A model generated the notes under the pieces. It saw only the letters and a program-made list of their open reading frames with translations. It ran no database searches and was not told the DNA's origin. Below, in pieces: positions 12,260-49,004 of a DNA stretch of 64,000 nucleotides. Location: NCBI RefSeq assembly GCF_001522545.3, contig NC_031774.1, positions 17,174,296 to 17,238,295 of the forward strand, read 5' to 3'. Each line of letters begins with the position of its first letter. Positions within the stretch are counted from its first letter, which is position 1. The position numbers were made by a program, and so were the translations under genes. This stretch comes from Parus major (taxonomy: Eukaryota > Chordata > Aves > Passeriformes > Paridae).

Positions 12260-15256
12260 TCGGTATCTGTCCTAACAGGCAGACACACAAGAGCCAGTAC
12301 CGTCTATTTCACCAGCAAGGACTCTCTAGAAAGAGGAGTTAGTTTCCTCAAGAGGTGGCCCTGTAATGGAGAAGTTTTAAATTTGTGAATAACTTTTTAC
12401 TAACCCTTCCACAACTGACAAACACCTGCTATTCCCACAAGAGCGTGCTTAATTCCTCCTGGAAACCCGGGTGTGCCACAAAGCTCCAATAAACAGAGGC
12501 TAACAGCACTTAGGGTATTTAGGCTTGAGTAAATCCGACCTTGACCAAAATGCACCCATTTTCCACCTCTAGATCAATGCCCCTTCAGTTGTGTACTGAT
12601 AAATGTTGACCCTGAGAGGAACTTGAATGGGCTTAGGCCTAGCAAAACAAATCCACATCATACAGCACATCCAAAAAATATTTAATAAACCTTTAAACGG
12701 CAAAAGAAGCAGCCTACCAGAGCCAGGTAAATATACTGAGAAAGTTTTTATTAGAAGATATATTTCTGCCAAAATAAATAGTTACATTTTCTTCAGCAAA
12801 ACATTAGAAAATAGAAACAGGAGGGAAAAAAAAAAGCATAAACAATTTAATACTGAACTTTTAAAGTGACTGTGAACACTACTTAGTGACATTGCTATGT
12901 AAATATATAACTTGTGTATGCTATTGCTGGTCTAGTTGCTGCTCTGACACCAGTAATTTCCACAGGACCTCCACATACGTTGTGTGCTTAAGGGTCTTCT
13001 AAAACTCAGTGGCAGCAGTGGAGTCCCAGGACACACAAAGCTCAAAGAGCTGCTTTGGATGCTGTTTTCAAGAACAAGAGAAAACCCCAGAAGTGAGAGG
13101 TATTTATTTCAAAGTTACATTTCCAAGTCTTCTGTTTGTAACTAGAGTTTCATCCTCCCTGTGAAGGAGAGCTGATGTGGATCCACAGAGTGAGATGGAT
13201 GCAGTTAGGTGCTGTCCTAGTGGAGCTGCCTGCAGGTTGGAAAAGGAACAATGTCCCAGCAGCAGACAAGGGGAAGGAGGGAGAGGAGAGGGGAGTGAGT
13301 CCTGCTGCACTCAGAAAGGCAGACACCAGGAGGACAGGAGGCACAGCATGTGTTTGGCACAAACAAGCTGGCTGACATGGCAGCCAGGTGAGCTGGTCCA
13401 TTCTCTCACTGAGTTAAGAAGACAAGATCAAAGCTTGAGAAAACTGTTGGCAAGGCCCTCGGACTTTGGCAGCCCTGCTACCCACCCCAACCAGCATGTG
13501 TTTAGTAGAAATGGACCCCCCCTAAAGGAATAAACACACACAGAGTTTCAGGTATTTCTCCCACAACCACTTTGGTGAAAGTGAGAGCTCTTTTCTCCAA
13601 GGAAGTAGTGAATTATTTGATAATTTTTATAAATTAATAAAACCACTGGGAAATATAGAAGTACTAGGAACACCCCAGTGCCAGCAGACAGCAGATTCTC
13701 TTTTATCCTCTGGTCTGAGTGTTGCAGGTACACAGCCATCCAAGAAGTCATGAGAAAAAGAAAACATTTCCTAGGTCCTATACATAGTGGTCAGTATTTT
13801 CTCCTAGCCCTTGAAAATCAGCTTGCAACAATTAGCAGTAGGGCAGGCAGCAAACCAAACCAATTGCACTACACACTAATTGTGGGTTCCAGAGCATGCC
13901 ATAGGCATGGACTGTTGTACACAAAACAACTCTACAGTGTTGTACAGGTTAGGGGCTGGTTAGATGCATAAGGTCACCATTAGCCTTGTTACAAGCAGCA
14001 AATAATAACACAGGAAGGAGAAAAAAAAGTAGATTCCTGAATGCACAGACCCTTTATGTGAAACAGTGGAAATGGCAAGGGTTGGGACTCCTGGAGCGCA
14101 GGAATCCAGCAAATGCTGTAAGGACTGTTGGACATGGATACAAGATGAATTTTTGTCCAGGAACAGGAATTTTTGTCTCACTCACCATACACTGGAGAGC
14201 AGACACGCCCCTGCTGGGCTGCCCAGCCCCACATTTTGGAGAAGAAGGGACTGACAGCCACAGGTGACCTTGCTCCTACGGACTTGGCAAGTGGGGGCCC
14301 AGTGGACAGCAGTGGCTGTCCAGAAGGTAGCTTTGCATGCCATGATGTACACACAGAACAAGGGGCTGAACAGTTCCAGTGAGCACTATTACTATAAACC
14401 CTTCCATATCCAATCCAGAGCAAATCACAATGTTTCCAGAGATTTCAAAAAGAGTGGAGTCTCAACTAGACAAGGCAGCACTGCATAACAAAAAGCCACT
14501 CACAAGCTGACACAGCCCTTTTTCTACATCAGTGGGAAAGGTGATCTTCCCTAATTCCTTCATTCTTTGCAATCTGTGATGAGCAGCAAGAATTTCAAGC
14601 AAATGGGTTAAACTTTTCAAAAGGAAAATGAGGCTACTTTGAGGTATTTTTGACAGATCTGCAGTTCCTTTATCAGAGCTCAAATCTATAAAGCCAACAA
14701 GCTATCACACAATAGCCATTGTAAAACTTGGGGAATAAAAACAGGCCAAGAGTTAATACAGAGTGGTGTTTTCCCAGTATCTATTCACACCCTGCAAATT
14801 AGCATAGGAAAACCAGGAATTTCCTTGTGAAGAGTTAGACCTTTATTTTTAAAGCCAGGCTTTGATTTGTGGTTATAGTTTGATGTGTACAAAAAGTTTC
14901 TCATTGAGAAGTTAATATAAGAAATTAAACTACAGATGAGGTGAAACACAGAACAAAACTTGGGCCTTTTACCAGGCACAGCTGTTGGTCTCTTGAAATG
15001 CATGAACCAGAATCCCCAGCCCTTCTGGATCCACTGGAAGACAATGGTATCAGTCCAGTCAGCAACACACCAGTCAGTTCTGATGCAAAAGGCAAGGGAT
15101 AAGGGTGCCAAGCTGTAACTTCTTAGCACACTCTATTGCCAAGAGCACTTTGTTTCATAGTTTAGTGGTTTACATAATCACTCAGTGGTTTTACCAGTCC
15201 AGGAAAAAGGGATAAAAAAAATACTTGCATCATTTTTCTCCACCCATATATTAATG

Positions 15257-15288
<32 letters not shown>

Positions 15289-16107
15289 GAGTCAAAAGGG
15301 CAGCAGCTTCTAAACACAAGATTTTCCTTGTGCAGTTTTGCCTCTCTCAGATGTTTTGCTTATGGATAAAATGCCTTTATTTCTTGCCACTAAATATCTC
15401 TATGTTCTTGCCAATTGCTCTGTGTGCACAGCAGATATGCATTTAGGAATCTAAGTAGCTGTGCATGTACCAGTCCCCCAGCAAGGTAGTCCAAAACAGT
15501 GGAAGAAAAGAAATCCCATACCAAACTACAAAATGAACACCTTTTCTCAGTTCCAATTTTCATCAATTCATCCTGCCCCCACTAAGTGACAGTAGCTTGT
15601 TGCTGGTTCACTTCCACTAGCATCTGGCATTTTTTTTTCTGTGGGCTTTAAACAATCACAAGATTGACTTGTTTTGTAACTGAATGTTCTATACTGATTT
15701 CAGAATCCTCCCATTTTTCTCTTCCTGTAGTGACTTCCCTGTTCCCTAACTGACTTAATTATGCAAAGCTTAAGACTAAATCTGACTGCATAAGTGCAGG
15801 CCTGCTTTGTAAAATACACAGGCCCTTGTGTTACACAGATCTAAGTTACATCCAACAAGGGCAGTGGGGTGACAATCGAAGTCACAAATTCATTCTTGCA
15901 CTGGCATCTCCTGGGCAGAGGCCCACTCCATTGCCTCCCAGCTTGGCACAGCCACTGCAGGAAAGTCCTGATGCTTATCAGTCTCCACACAAACACCAAA
16001 CCCATGCCTAGTGCACAACTGTGCTTGTAGGAAACAGCACCCACCCCATCACCCACATTGCTCAAGAAGATTTACTGCTTTTTCCAGTTATTAGCACAAC
16101 TTCTGGG
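12260..16107. other. Spacer between PNPLA2 3' end and the CpG island
   Basis: No exon was recognised. A 28-base poly(A) run lies at 15,257-15,284. The counterpart of CRACR2B, which sits between PNPLA2 and CD151 in human, was not seen; short exons could be missed by eye. Confidence 0.5.
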
Positions 16108-16113
16108 TTTATT
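16108..16113 (-). terminator. PNPLA2: Candidate PNPLA2 polyadenylation signal AATAAA
   Basis: It lies 1.66 kb past the PNPLA2 stop and is the first canonical AATAAA on the minus strand that I found below the stop. A second lies near 15,375. Which one is used cannot be read from the DNA, so the 3' UTR length is uncertain. Confidence 0.35.
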
Positions 16114-17774
16114 TTCCCTTTCTAAATCTAAGGTGCAAAACAGAGTCTATTAAAAATCACTATGCCATGTATAGGCTACAAAATCAGCTTCAGATACCCT
16201 GTCCTGCTCCCCAGCAAAGACAGCATATGTTTGCTTTGGCCATTGCACACTCTTTGTGCTAGGAGAGGTAGAAGACGCCTCAAGTAGCAAGACAAGCAGC
16301 AGAAAAAGGTACCAGGAGCTGGGTTTGTCAGAGTGTGAAGACCTAAGCTAAAATCCATGCAATCCCCACAGGAAGCCATGTTTCACCCTGTGAAGAACAG
16401 GGAATTCATACTTCTCACACAAGCCACAGCCAGATCACTGCTGAGAAGGCAGTGCCTCCTTGCTCTGCAACAGACCCACTAGCTCTGGTCTTTTAAGGAG
16501 CAAGACAAAAAGGAGCCAGTTCCAAGTGGCTGCACGTGCATCAACAATCTTCACTTCTCATGCTCCCGCTAGCTGCAGAGTGGGACCTGTGAGCAACAAC
16601 ATGAGACAGGCAAGCTGTGATGCTTATGTAGCTCCAAGCCTAAATCCTTCTCACTCCAAAGCCTCAACAACCAAACTTTCTGACCAAAAGAGAGATAGAA
16701 GCCTCAGTTTGGCAGGAGATCCATTCTGTATCAGCCACTTGGAATTTGCCTCAATTTTACAGCCCCTTAAGGAGCAAAGTCCAACTGACCCCTGTCAGAG
16801 ACAGCCACTTCCCCAGCACTTGCTGTGACACTCCACCACAAACCTCTGAAAAATAACATTCCCTGCACCATTCTCATCTTCCTACATGCACTTCATATTG
16901 CTTCAGCTGCTAAGATGATCCCGAGATAGCCTGGCTGAGCTTTTTTCAGGGCAACCTCACACCAATTCCATTCACAGAGTCAGGAACAGGACCTCAAATT
17001 CAGCATGTTTCCCTGGAAAAAAAAATCTGTCAAAATTATTTCTTTAAATAAGCTCAATCACTTAACACTCAGAGTTCAAGTCACAGCTGTTCCCTGAGGA
17101 CCCCAATCAAGAAGGGAGAGACCAAGACAACATGAATTAGGGAAAATACATAAATTTTCTACACTTCTGCAGTTCCAGTGTAGTCTGCTGCAGGACCAGC
17201 TCCAGCTTCCAGTGTGGACACAATTAAGGGAGAGAGGAAAGGACATAGTTTCAACAAAGAAGAAAGTCAAGAGGAGATTTGAAACCCATGAGAAAAATTG
17301 GTTTGGCAAGAGGCTACCTCATCTTTCAGTAGCACAAAGATCTAAGGGTTGACAAATGATTTAAGGAGAGGAATCAAGACACATGCTCTGAAAAACCAAG
17401 GGAGGTAAAAGCTGTATGAACTTGAGAGCGTCATCTACATCCTGGTTATTTGGCGGTAAAAAGCCAGTGGCAATTCAAAGTGCACTACTTGGGAGAGCCC
17501 AGCTGGGTCAGCATCAGCCTGGCCATAGGCAATGGCCATGCCTCACCACAAGTCTAGAGCAAGGAATCAGCCTGTGTGTGTGAACACAAAGGTCCCTTGC
17601 TTGGCCCAGTGGGCAACAAATGGCTACAGTCAATTCCACCAGTCTCCATCCCGGGGAAATCCCCTTTGCAGCATATTCAGGAGCACAGGGCAGCCTGCTG
17701 CTGAGGGATGAGACTGGTCCCACCCTATGTCCATTCCCCTTCCCACCCACCCTCATCCCCCGACAGCAGCAGGC
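16114..17774 (-). other. PNPLA2: Probable PNPLA2 3' untranslated region
   Basis: This is the sequence between the stop and the first candidate AATAAA. No exon or recognisable repeat was seen in it. The extent is inferred from the poly(A) signal only. Confidence 0.4.
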
Positions 17775-42774
<25,000 letters not shown>

Positions 42775-42963
42775 GGCCTCCGCGCCCCGCTAGAGGCGGG
42801 GGGTGCTGGGGGGAAGCAGCAGTGGCCGCAGCGGAGAGGTGAAGCCGCGGGACTCTCCTCGCACCGCCTCGGGACGGGCGGGACAGCCGGGAAACGCCGC
42901 TGCCGAGGACAAGAACACAGAACACGGCAGCGTTAGCCGCTGGCAGAGCTCTGCCGGCTGCCA

Positions 42964-42973
42964 ACTTTATATG
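42964..42973 (-). promoter_or_regulatory. PNPLA2: TATA box of PNPLA2
   Basis: The minus strand reads CATATAAAGT about 195 bp upstream of the ATG, inside the CpG island. A start site about 30 bases further on (near 42,940) would give a 5' UTR of roughly 165 bases. The site is seen directly; its use is inferred. Confidence 0.6.
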
Positions 42974-43439
42974 CGGCGGCCCGGCCCTCGGGCCCGCCCC
43001 GGCATGGCCACCGCCCCTCGGCAGCCCCGGCGCGGGCGGGATCGCCCGGCCCCCCTCCTGCCAACCCTTCCTCCGGTGAACCTCTCGCCCGGCCCGGGGC
43101 CGCTGCGGACGCTCGCCCTGAAGCGGCGAGGGCCGAGCCAGCTGCTCGGATGAGAGGGTTGCGGCTGCTCGCAGCACCCCAAACCTCGCCCTGTCCCGGG
43201 GCATCAGGCTGTCCTTCCCTCACGCATCATCCTGATTCTTGGCATCTGCTCCGAGTCCTTGGGGTTTCCTTTGTTTTTCAGGAATCGGGCTAGAAACGTG
43301 AGAGAACGGGAAAACCTTTCCCTTTTCACAAAAAGCTGAGGAGTCAGAAGGAGGCAAGTCTTGTCAAAGCAATAGGGGAACTGGGAAAAAGGCAATCTCC
43401 CTGTTCCACCTCAACAGCTTTCTCTGCCTCTTAACTCAC

Positions 43440-43745
43440 AGGATTGTTGGAAGGGACCCACAAGAATCATTGAGTCCAGCTCCTGGACCTGCACAGGATG
43501 TCCCCAAGAGCACACCATGTGCCCAAGAGTACTGTCCAAACACTTCTTGAACTCTTGTTAAGACTTGTGCTGTGACCACTTCCCTGGGGAACCTGTTTCA
43601 GTCCTCAACCACTCTCTGCGGGAAGAATCTTTTCCTAGTATCAAATTTAAATCTGCCCTGACAGCTTCAGGCCATTCCCTCGAGTCCTATCAGTGGTCAC
43701 CAGAAAGATCAGTGTCTGCCCCTTCTCTTCCCTACAAGAGGAAAT
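43440..43745 (-). repeat. CR1-type LINE 3' fragment, antisense
   Basis: The sequence from GGATTGTTGGAAGGGACC through GAGTCCAGCTCCTGGAC and the ACTCTCTGCGGGAAGAAT region is the reverse complement of a chicken-repeat-1 3' end. It is 5' truncated, with no coding capacity. It lies upstream of the PNPLA2 promoter. Confidence 0.75.
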
Positions 43746-43749
43746 TGTA

Positions 43750-46700
43750 GACTGTTGTATACTAATCACCAAAACACACGTATTTGCTTACCTTTGCTAA
43801 TCTTTTCTCAACATTTTTTTCCTCCACATGCCTCTAGGCTCACCAAAATGCTTACATTTAGTCAGGGCAACTGTGATTTTCAGCACTATTTCTGCACAAG
43901 GTTGTCACAGGGCAGCACTGGGTGAGAGGCCAGTACTAGTAGACCATCAAAATAGATTACAGAGGCTGTAAAGATTGCCTTGCCATAAACAATGCAGACT
44001 ACAGTCATCCCAATCATTACGTAAGTATGAAAGTTTACAGAGACATCAAAAAAATAAGCATAGCAAGAAAGAGCTGCTGTACTCAAAGTTGGGAAGCAAG
44101 ATCAGCAGAAGGGAGGTGTGGGGGATTCAGAACAAAAAGCATAAATTTTTAATGGAAGTAACATAAGGCAAAAAGCACTTTCTACCAAAGTTAAAAAAAC
44201 TTAATAATCTTGGCATAAAGCAATTTGAATTAGTTTTCTTATAACTGGTCAGAAGTTTCTCACTTGGGATAGTGTTATACCTGTCCTTAACAGCTCTTTC
44301 ACCATTTATGCAAGTGGACATCATCCAAGTAGCCCCTCTTCCTTCTATTCCGAACATCCTTTCAAATGATACAAGGGAAGATAATACCCTGTCTACAGTG
44401 GCCATCCAGGTTGCAAGAACAGCTAATTAATGCCTCGGTCTACTGTCTCAAAGTCAGGTGACTGAAGCAACTAAATTCAGCAGGTAACTGTTGCATAAGT
44501 CCAATATTTGAGTTCAAATTAGACATCATACTCCAGCCTTTACAGACAGAGCACTTTTTCATTAAGTGTTTGCACTTTGCTTTCATCAGACAGGCAGGAG
44601 CACAGCTTTATCTTTCTTTCAGGTCCTGCCCCCAAGCCCACCACCTCACCTAGCTGCCAGGAACTACCCTTTATACATATTAACTGATCCTGGGGCACAT
44701 AAACAATTAACCCTGCTTACCTTAATCCTCTCTTTATATCCATCCTACTCTCCCTTCCTCTCATAACTCTAGTTCCTTTTGTAATTTCCTTCTTCCCTTG
44801 CATTTGATGTGGTTACGTAACCCTTGTCAGCCCTCATCTCCTCCACCTGGAGAGGCCAGCCCTGGCACACCTGAGCCTTGACTCTCTTACAGGCTCTTAA
44901 CACCAGGGCAATCACAGAGCTTCCACCCCATGCTTCTGATGACACAGAAAGGTATTTCCACGTAGTCAACCCCAAAGGAAACATTGTATCTCTCCTTTTC
45001 CAGAACAGAGATTGTTCTGTAGAAGAACTCGTCACTGGACTGTGACTTTAGCAGAAGTCTGTGGCAAAACCAACCACTGAACCTTGTTTGCAGATACCTC
45101 CCAAACACTTGTAACCACAAGAACATCTTCATTCTGGAGCCAACGCTGCTCCCTCTTTTTCCAGCGTTTCACAAGCCTTAATGTTCCTAGCATGTCTGGA
45201 AAACAGAAACAATGCTGCGACAATTCTGGAGTTAGTTTCACTTGATTTCCCAACAGCAATCTCATCCTGAGTTGTTTACATCACTCTGCCTTGGCCCTCA
45301 AGGTTACTTATTTGAGGAGGTTAATGCTGCCCTGTTGAAACAGGTCGATGAAGAGAACCATGTGAACACTAATCTCTTGTGGAGTGCTGCCTGGGTACTG
45401 GCACAAGCAAGCTGACAAACAACTCTGCTTTTCTCAAAAATACATTAACCCCCAAAATAATCTCTTTCACCCCAGTAAGAAAGTGCTATACTTCTGCTAT
45501 TGCGCACAATGCAGCAGTAAGCCAGATCAGCAAGATTTACAAGGCAGCTTTTACTGGGTGTCAAACTCCGACTGAAACTCTTCAAATCTACTCATGCCCC
45601 TACAAGTTGAGATGCCACGGAAACAACTTCATATACAATCTCTCATTGCTGTGTTTATTGTCTAGCCTAATGAATGGTGAGCTGTTAGTACCTACAAGAT
45701 AATAACATTCAAGCAATCTCTGCTTTTTCAGGCAAGACCTTGTGGTTTTGCTGGCCATTGGGAATTCAAGGGACAATGAAAGGCAGCCTGTTATTCCAGA
45801 ATGTTACCTTAGTATTGTTGTCTGCAGTCAGCCAGAAAGGTGCACCAGTCATGAAGCTTAAGCCACATGCTCTTAACATCGCTGGAAAGCCAGAGTTAAA
45901 TGTCTTTTTCTTACCTGTGATGCTTGTGTATGTCAAGTCATTCCATGGCAGACTCTTGGCAGTTGCTTCATAGGAGCATCTCACAAGGCAGAAGAGCAGT
46001 CCTGCTCTCTTGGGACTGAATTTTTCTTCTAGGAAAGGTACGACAGCCATCTCTGTCTCTATGTAAGTCAAACCTACTGAGTTCAGCAGGCCTGCCTGCA
46101 TGTAGCAGCTTGCCTTGGTACTAAGAGTGGAACCAGTTGAGAGTGACCCCAGGGAGCCATTGTTTATTGCTTTACAGTAGTGTCCCGGACATTATCCCTG
46201 CTTTCCAAGTAGTGGAGATGTCTCATCCCTCTCCCTGGCCCATGGTGTTTGTAAGGAATGATTTTCAGTGAGAGCTGATTTAAGATGGCATGGTATTCAT
46301 ATACCAGTGAGGAAAGCCTGCACATTTCAATGTCAAGCCTATGACTAAATCACTCTCCCCTGCTGTCAATTTGGTAATGATCAGTTACCAGTGTAATCTC
46401 CAGACTATCCCTCCCTTTCTCTTCAATACCCTTGAAGCCTATCTTTTACAAGGAATTCAGGAAAAATCTTCTCTAGCTAAAATTGATTCTGTAAGGGGGA
46501 CGGACTAGGCCACAAATCCAAGAATTAGCAGGCACTAATCTTCTCTGAGAGAATCATGGAATACAATGCACCCACTTCACCAGTACCCTCCCTTGCCTTT
46601 GGAAATCATTGTTAAGTCTGAAGGGCCATCACTGAGACTTGAAAATTCAGAACAGTGACTCCAAAGCAGAAGCAGGGATCCCATCTCCTTCACAGCTGAA

Positions 46701-48880
46701 GCTCATTGAAATCAGAAAACCAGAGTGGTGAACTCCATGCAGAGCACCAAACAAGGGTACAACAGACTTCCAGACACATCACTTCCCACGTACAAAGCCA
46801 TCAGGTGGCAAGTTTCATAAACAGGTAAGGAAGGGGGAATTAAGCTTAATAGGTTTGATTTTGTATTCAGAAGAAATGTTCACTATGCAGCGGTTTTGGA
46901 AAATTCTGCAAAATACGTGTGAGATCTTGGAGAAGAGCCGAACCATGCCCTGACCTTCTCAAGAAAAACCTATGAGGTGGTTATGTTACACTGGCTCCTT
47001 GTGGCACTGTGATGAGAGCTCTATTTTCAGTGCTTTCCCTGAGAGCTGCCCCAGAAGTTTCTTCTCAGAACACTTTACCAAATTAGCTTGCTTTCTTCTC
47101 AGAGGAGGTTGACAGTTTTCATGAAAATTATGCACTTTCACAAAGGAATTTAAAGGTTGTAAGAGGACACTCACCACAGATCGGGTGCATAATTCAAGGT
47201 TAAAAGGTCAAATGGAGAAGATAAATAAAAACACAGTGAAAAAAAGTGTTAAGTCTAGGTTTAGTTGTATTCCTCCCCTCATCACAGTAGCAAGCAGCTG
47301 GCACCACAGGTTTGTTTCATTCCATGAGCCTGGGCACAGCAAACTCATCAAATAGCTTAGTGCCATTCAAACAAATTCCTTTGCACGTGGAAAAACCCTG
47401 AATGGTGTGCCAGGGCCATCCCTTCCTGTGTAAACACCGACAGTGCTCTCAAAGCAGCAAAGCAAGGCACTACTGGGGAGGGAGGGAGGCACCTCTCCAG
47501 AAAACCACATCCAAGAACCATTTTTTTTTTTTTTCCAGTGACCTGAAATGGAGAAACCACTAAGGAACACAGTCCCCTCTCCGATCCCAGTGCTGAACCA
47601 CTCCCATGTCTGACAAAGAACTGCCATGAACATGAGTGGTTTCATTACTCCCAGATCACCAGGCTGGCACCTAAGAGAAAGTAGATGAAAGGTATTTGCA
47701 CTGTTACCTCCTGTACATTTTTTTTGCAGCAGGGCCAGAAGGGCAAGGGTTAGTTGCTTATATCATGGCCATTCTGAGGCTCTAACTTCCAACTCCTTTC
47801 TTGCTTGGCTGTGAAGTATTTCATGTCTTCTCTCAGTATGCCAGAGAGAGAGAGTAGTTTTTCCTACTTGGATTTCACCCATCTCTACTCTCAGAAGTAT
47901 TTGCCATGCTTTGTCCAATGACTCATATGACCACAGCTGTATCAGCAATTGTTATTTTTCTCCAAAAACAACTACACTAGGAAAGTTCCTCAGTATACAC
48001 ACTGTAGGGATCTTTTTGACTCTTATCTGTACAGACTTATCATGGGAAGATCATCACACATGCAATTTGTACTCTGCCTACCTACAATGACAAATACAGA
48101 CTTCCACAAGAAGCCAGGGTAAGTTGCCTGCCAAATCAATCTTCTATCAGTACACACTTCATACATAAAGCAAAATTTACTTTCCTCTCAAGCTGATACG
48201 ATCTTCTTGGCATGACAGATGTTTCAGTTCTCCAGAAATACCATTTTCATGTTTCTTTGCTCAGATCAAGGTAGGATTTATGTCCTGATAGCTCAGAACA
48301 GCCATTCAGCATGAAGGGCACCTCTGCATTGATCTGTGTCCCATGACAGCAGGATGGTTAGGTTGTTTTGTTTTGGTTAAGCATATGGATGTAATAGGAA
48401 ATCCTAGCCATCCGTTTTATTGGTGCTGTGTCTAGATCTTGGAAATCTGACAGTAATTAAAATCGGTGCTTTTAAGTATTTTAAAACCAAATTAGTATAA
48501 TTAACTCTGAAATTATATTTCTGGACTAATTCAGGCCTGCTGTTCATTCAATTTCACATTCTAGAATTGAATAAACAGATCCTGGAAAACAAAGTCCTTT
48601 TATTGCTCAATAGATGAGACACTTCACTGAGTAGCCAAGAGCAAAATAATATGGAGAAGGCTAGACTCAGGAAGATTCCATTTCTACACACTGTTTTAAG
48701 AAACAGTAGAGTCAAAACAAACATCCAGGTTCACATAAACTTTGCCATTTCCTCAGTACTCTCAGAGTCCTACAGTCAGAAAACTCACCTATTGGAGACA
48801 GAGATAAAAATCAAAGCTGTGTCAGAGCTATTTTAAGAACAGCTGAATCCAAGAGCACATGTATGATAATAATAAACACA
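43750..48880. other. Spacer between PNPLA2 promoter and RPLP2 3' end
   Basis: About 5 kb without recognised exons or RNA genes. Only short, unconvincing open frames are seen. Confidence 0.6.
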
Positions 48881-48901
48881 AAAACATTTAAAACAAAGAC
48901 T

Positions 48902-48907
48902 TTTAAT
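48902..48907 (-). terminator. RPLP2: RPLP2 polyadenylation signal ATTAAA
   Basis: It lies about 20 bases past the TAA, in the variant form ATTAAA; no AATAAA was seen between. A GT-rich stretch follows on the minus strand (48,880-48,860). It gives a very short 3' UTR, as usual for ribosomal protein mRNAs. Confidence 0.6.
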
Positions 48908-48927
48908 AACTTCTCTATAACAAATAA

Positions 48928-49004
48928 TTAATCAAAGAGGCCAAATCCCATATCATCATCAGATTCTTCTGATTCCTCCTTCTTCTCTTCTTTCTTCTCC
49001 TCAG
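48928..49004 (-). CDS. RPLP2: RPLP2 coding exon 5 with stop codon
   Basis: It encodes AEEKKEEKKEESEES then DDDMGFGLFD and TAA. The last residues are the universal P-protein C-terminus, with the serines that casein kinase 2 phosphorylates in the family. Confidence 0.98.

Noticed and set aside
14785..15129. 114-codon minus-strand open frame
   Set aside because: No recognisable domain and no supporting splice context; position past the PNPLA2 3' end suggests spacer.
15257..15284. Poly(A) run as tail of a processed pseudogene
   Set aside because: No upstream cDNA-like sequence was recognised and no target duplication was seen, so it is treated as a simple repeat.
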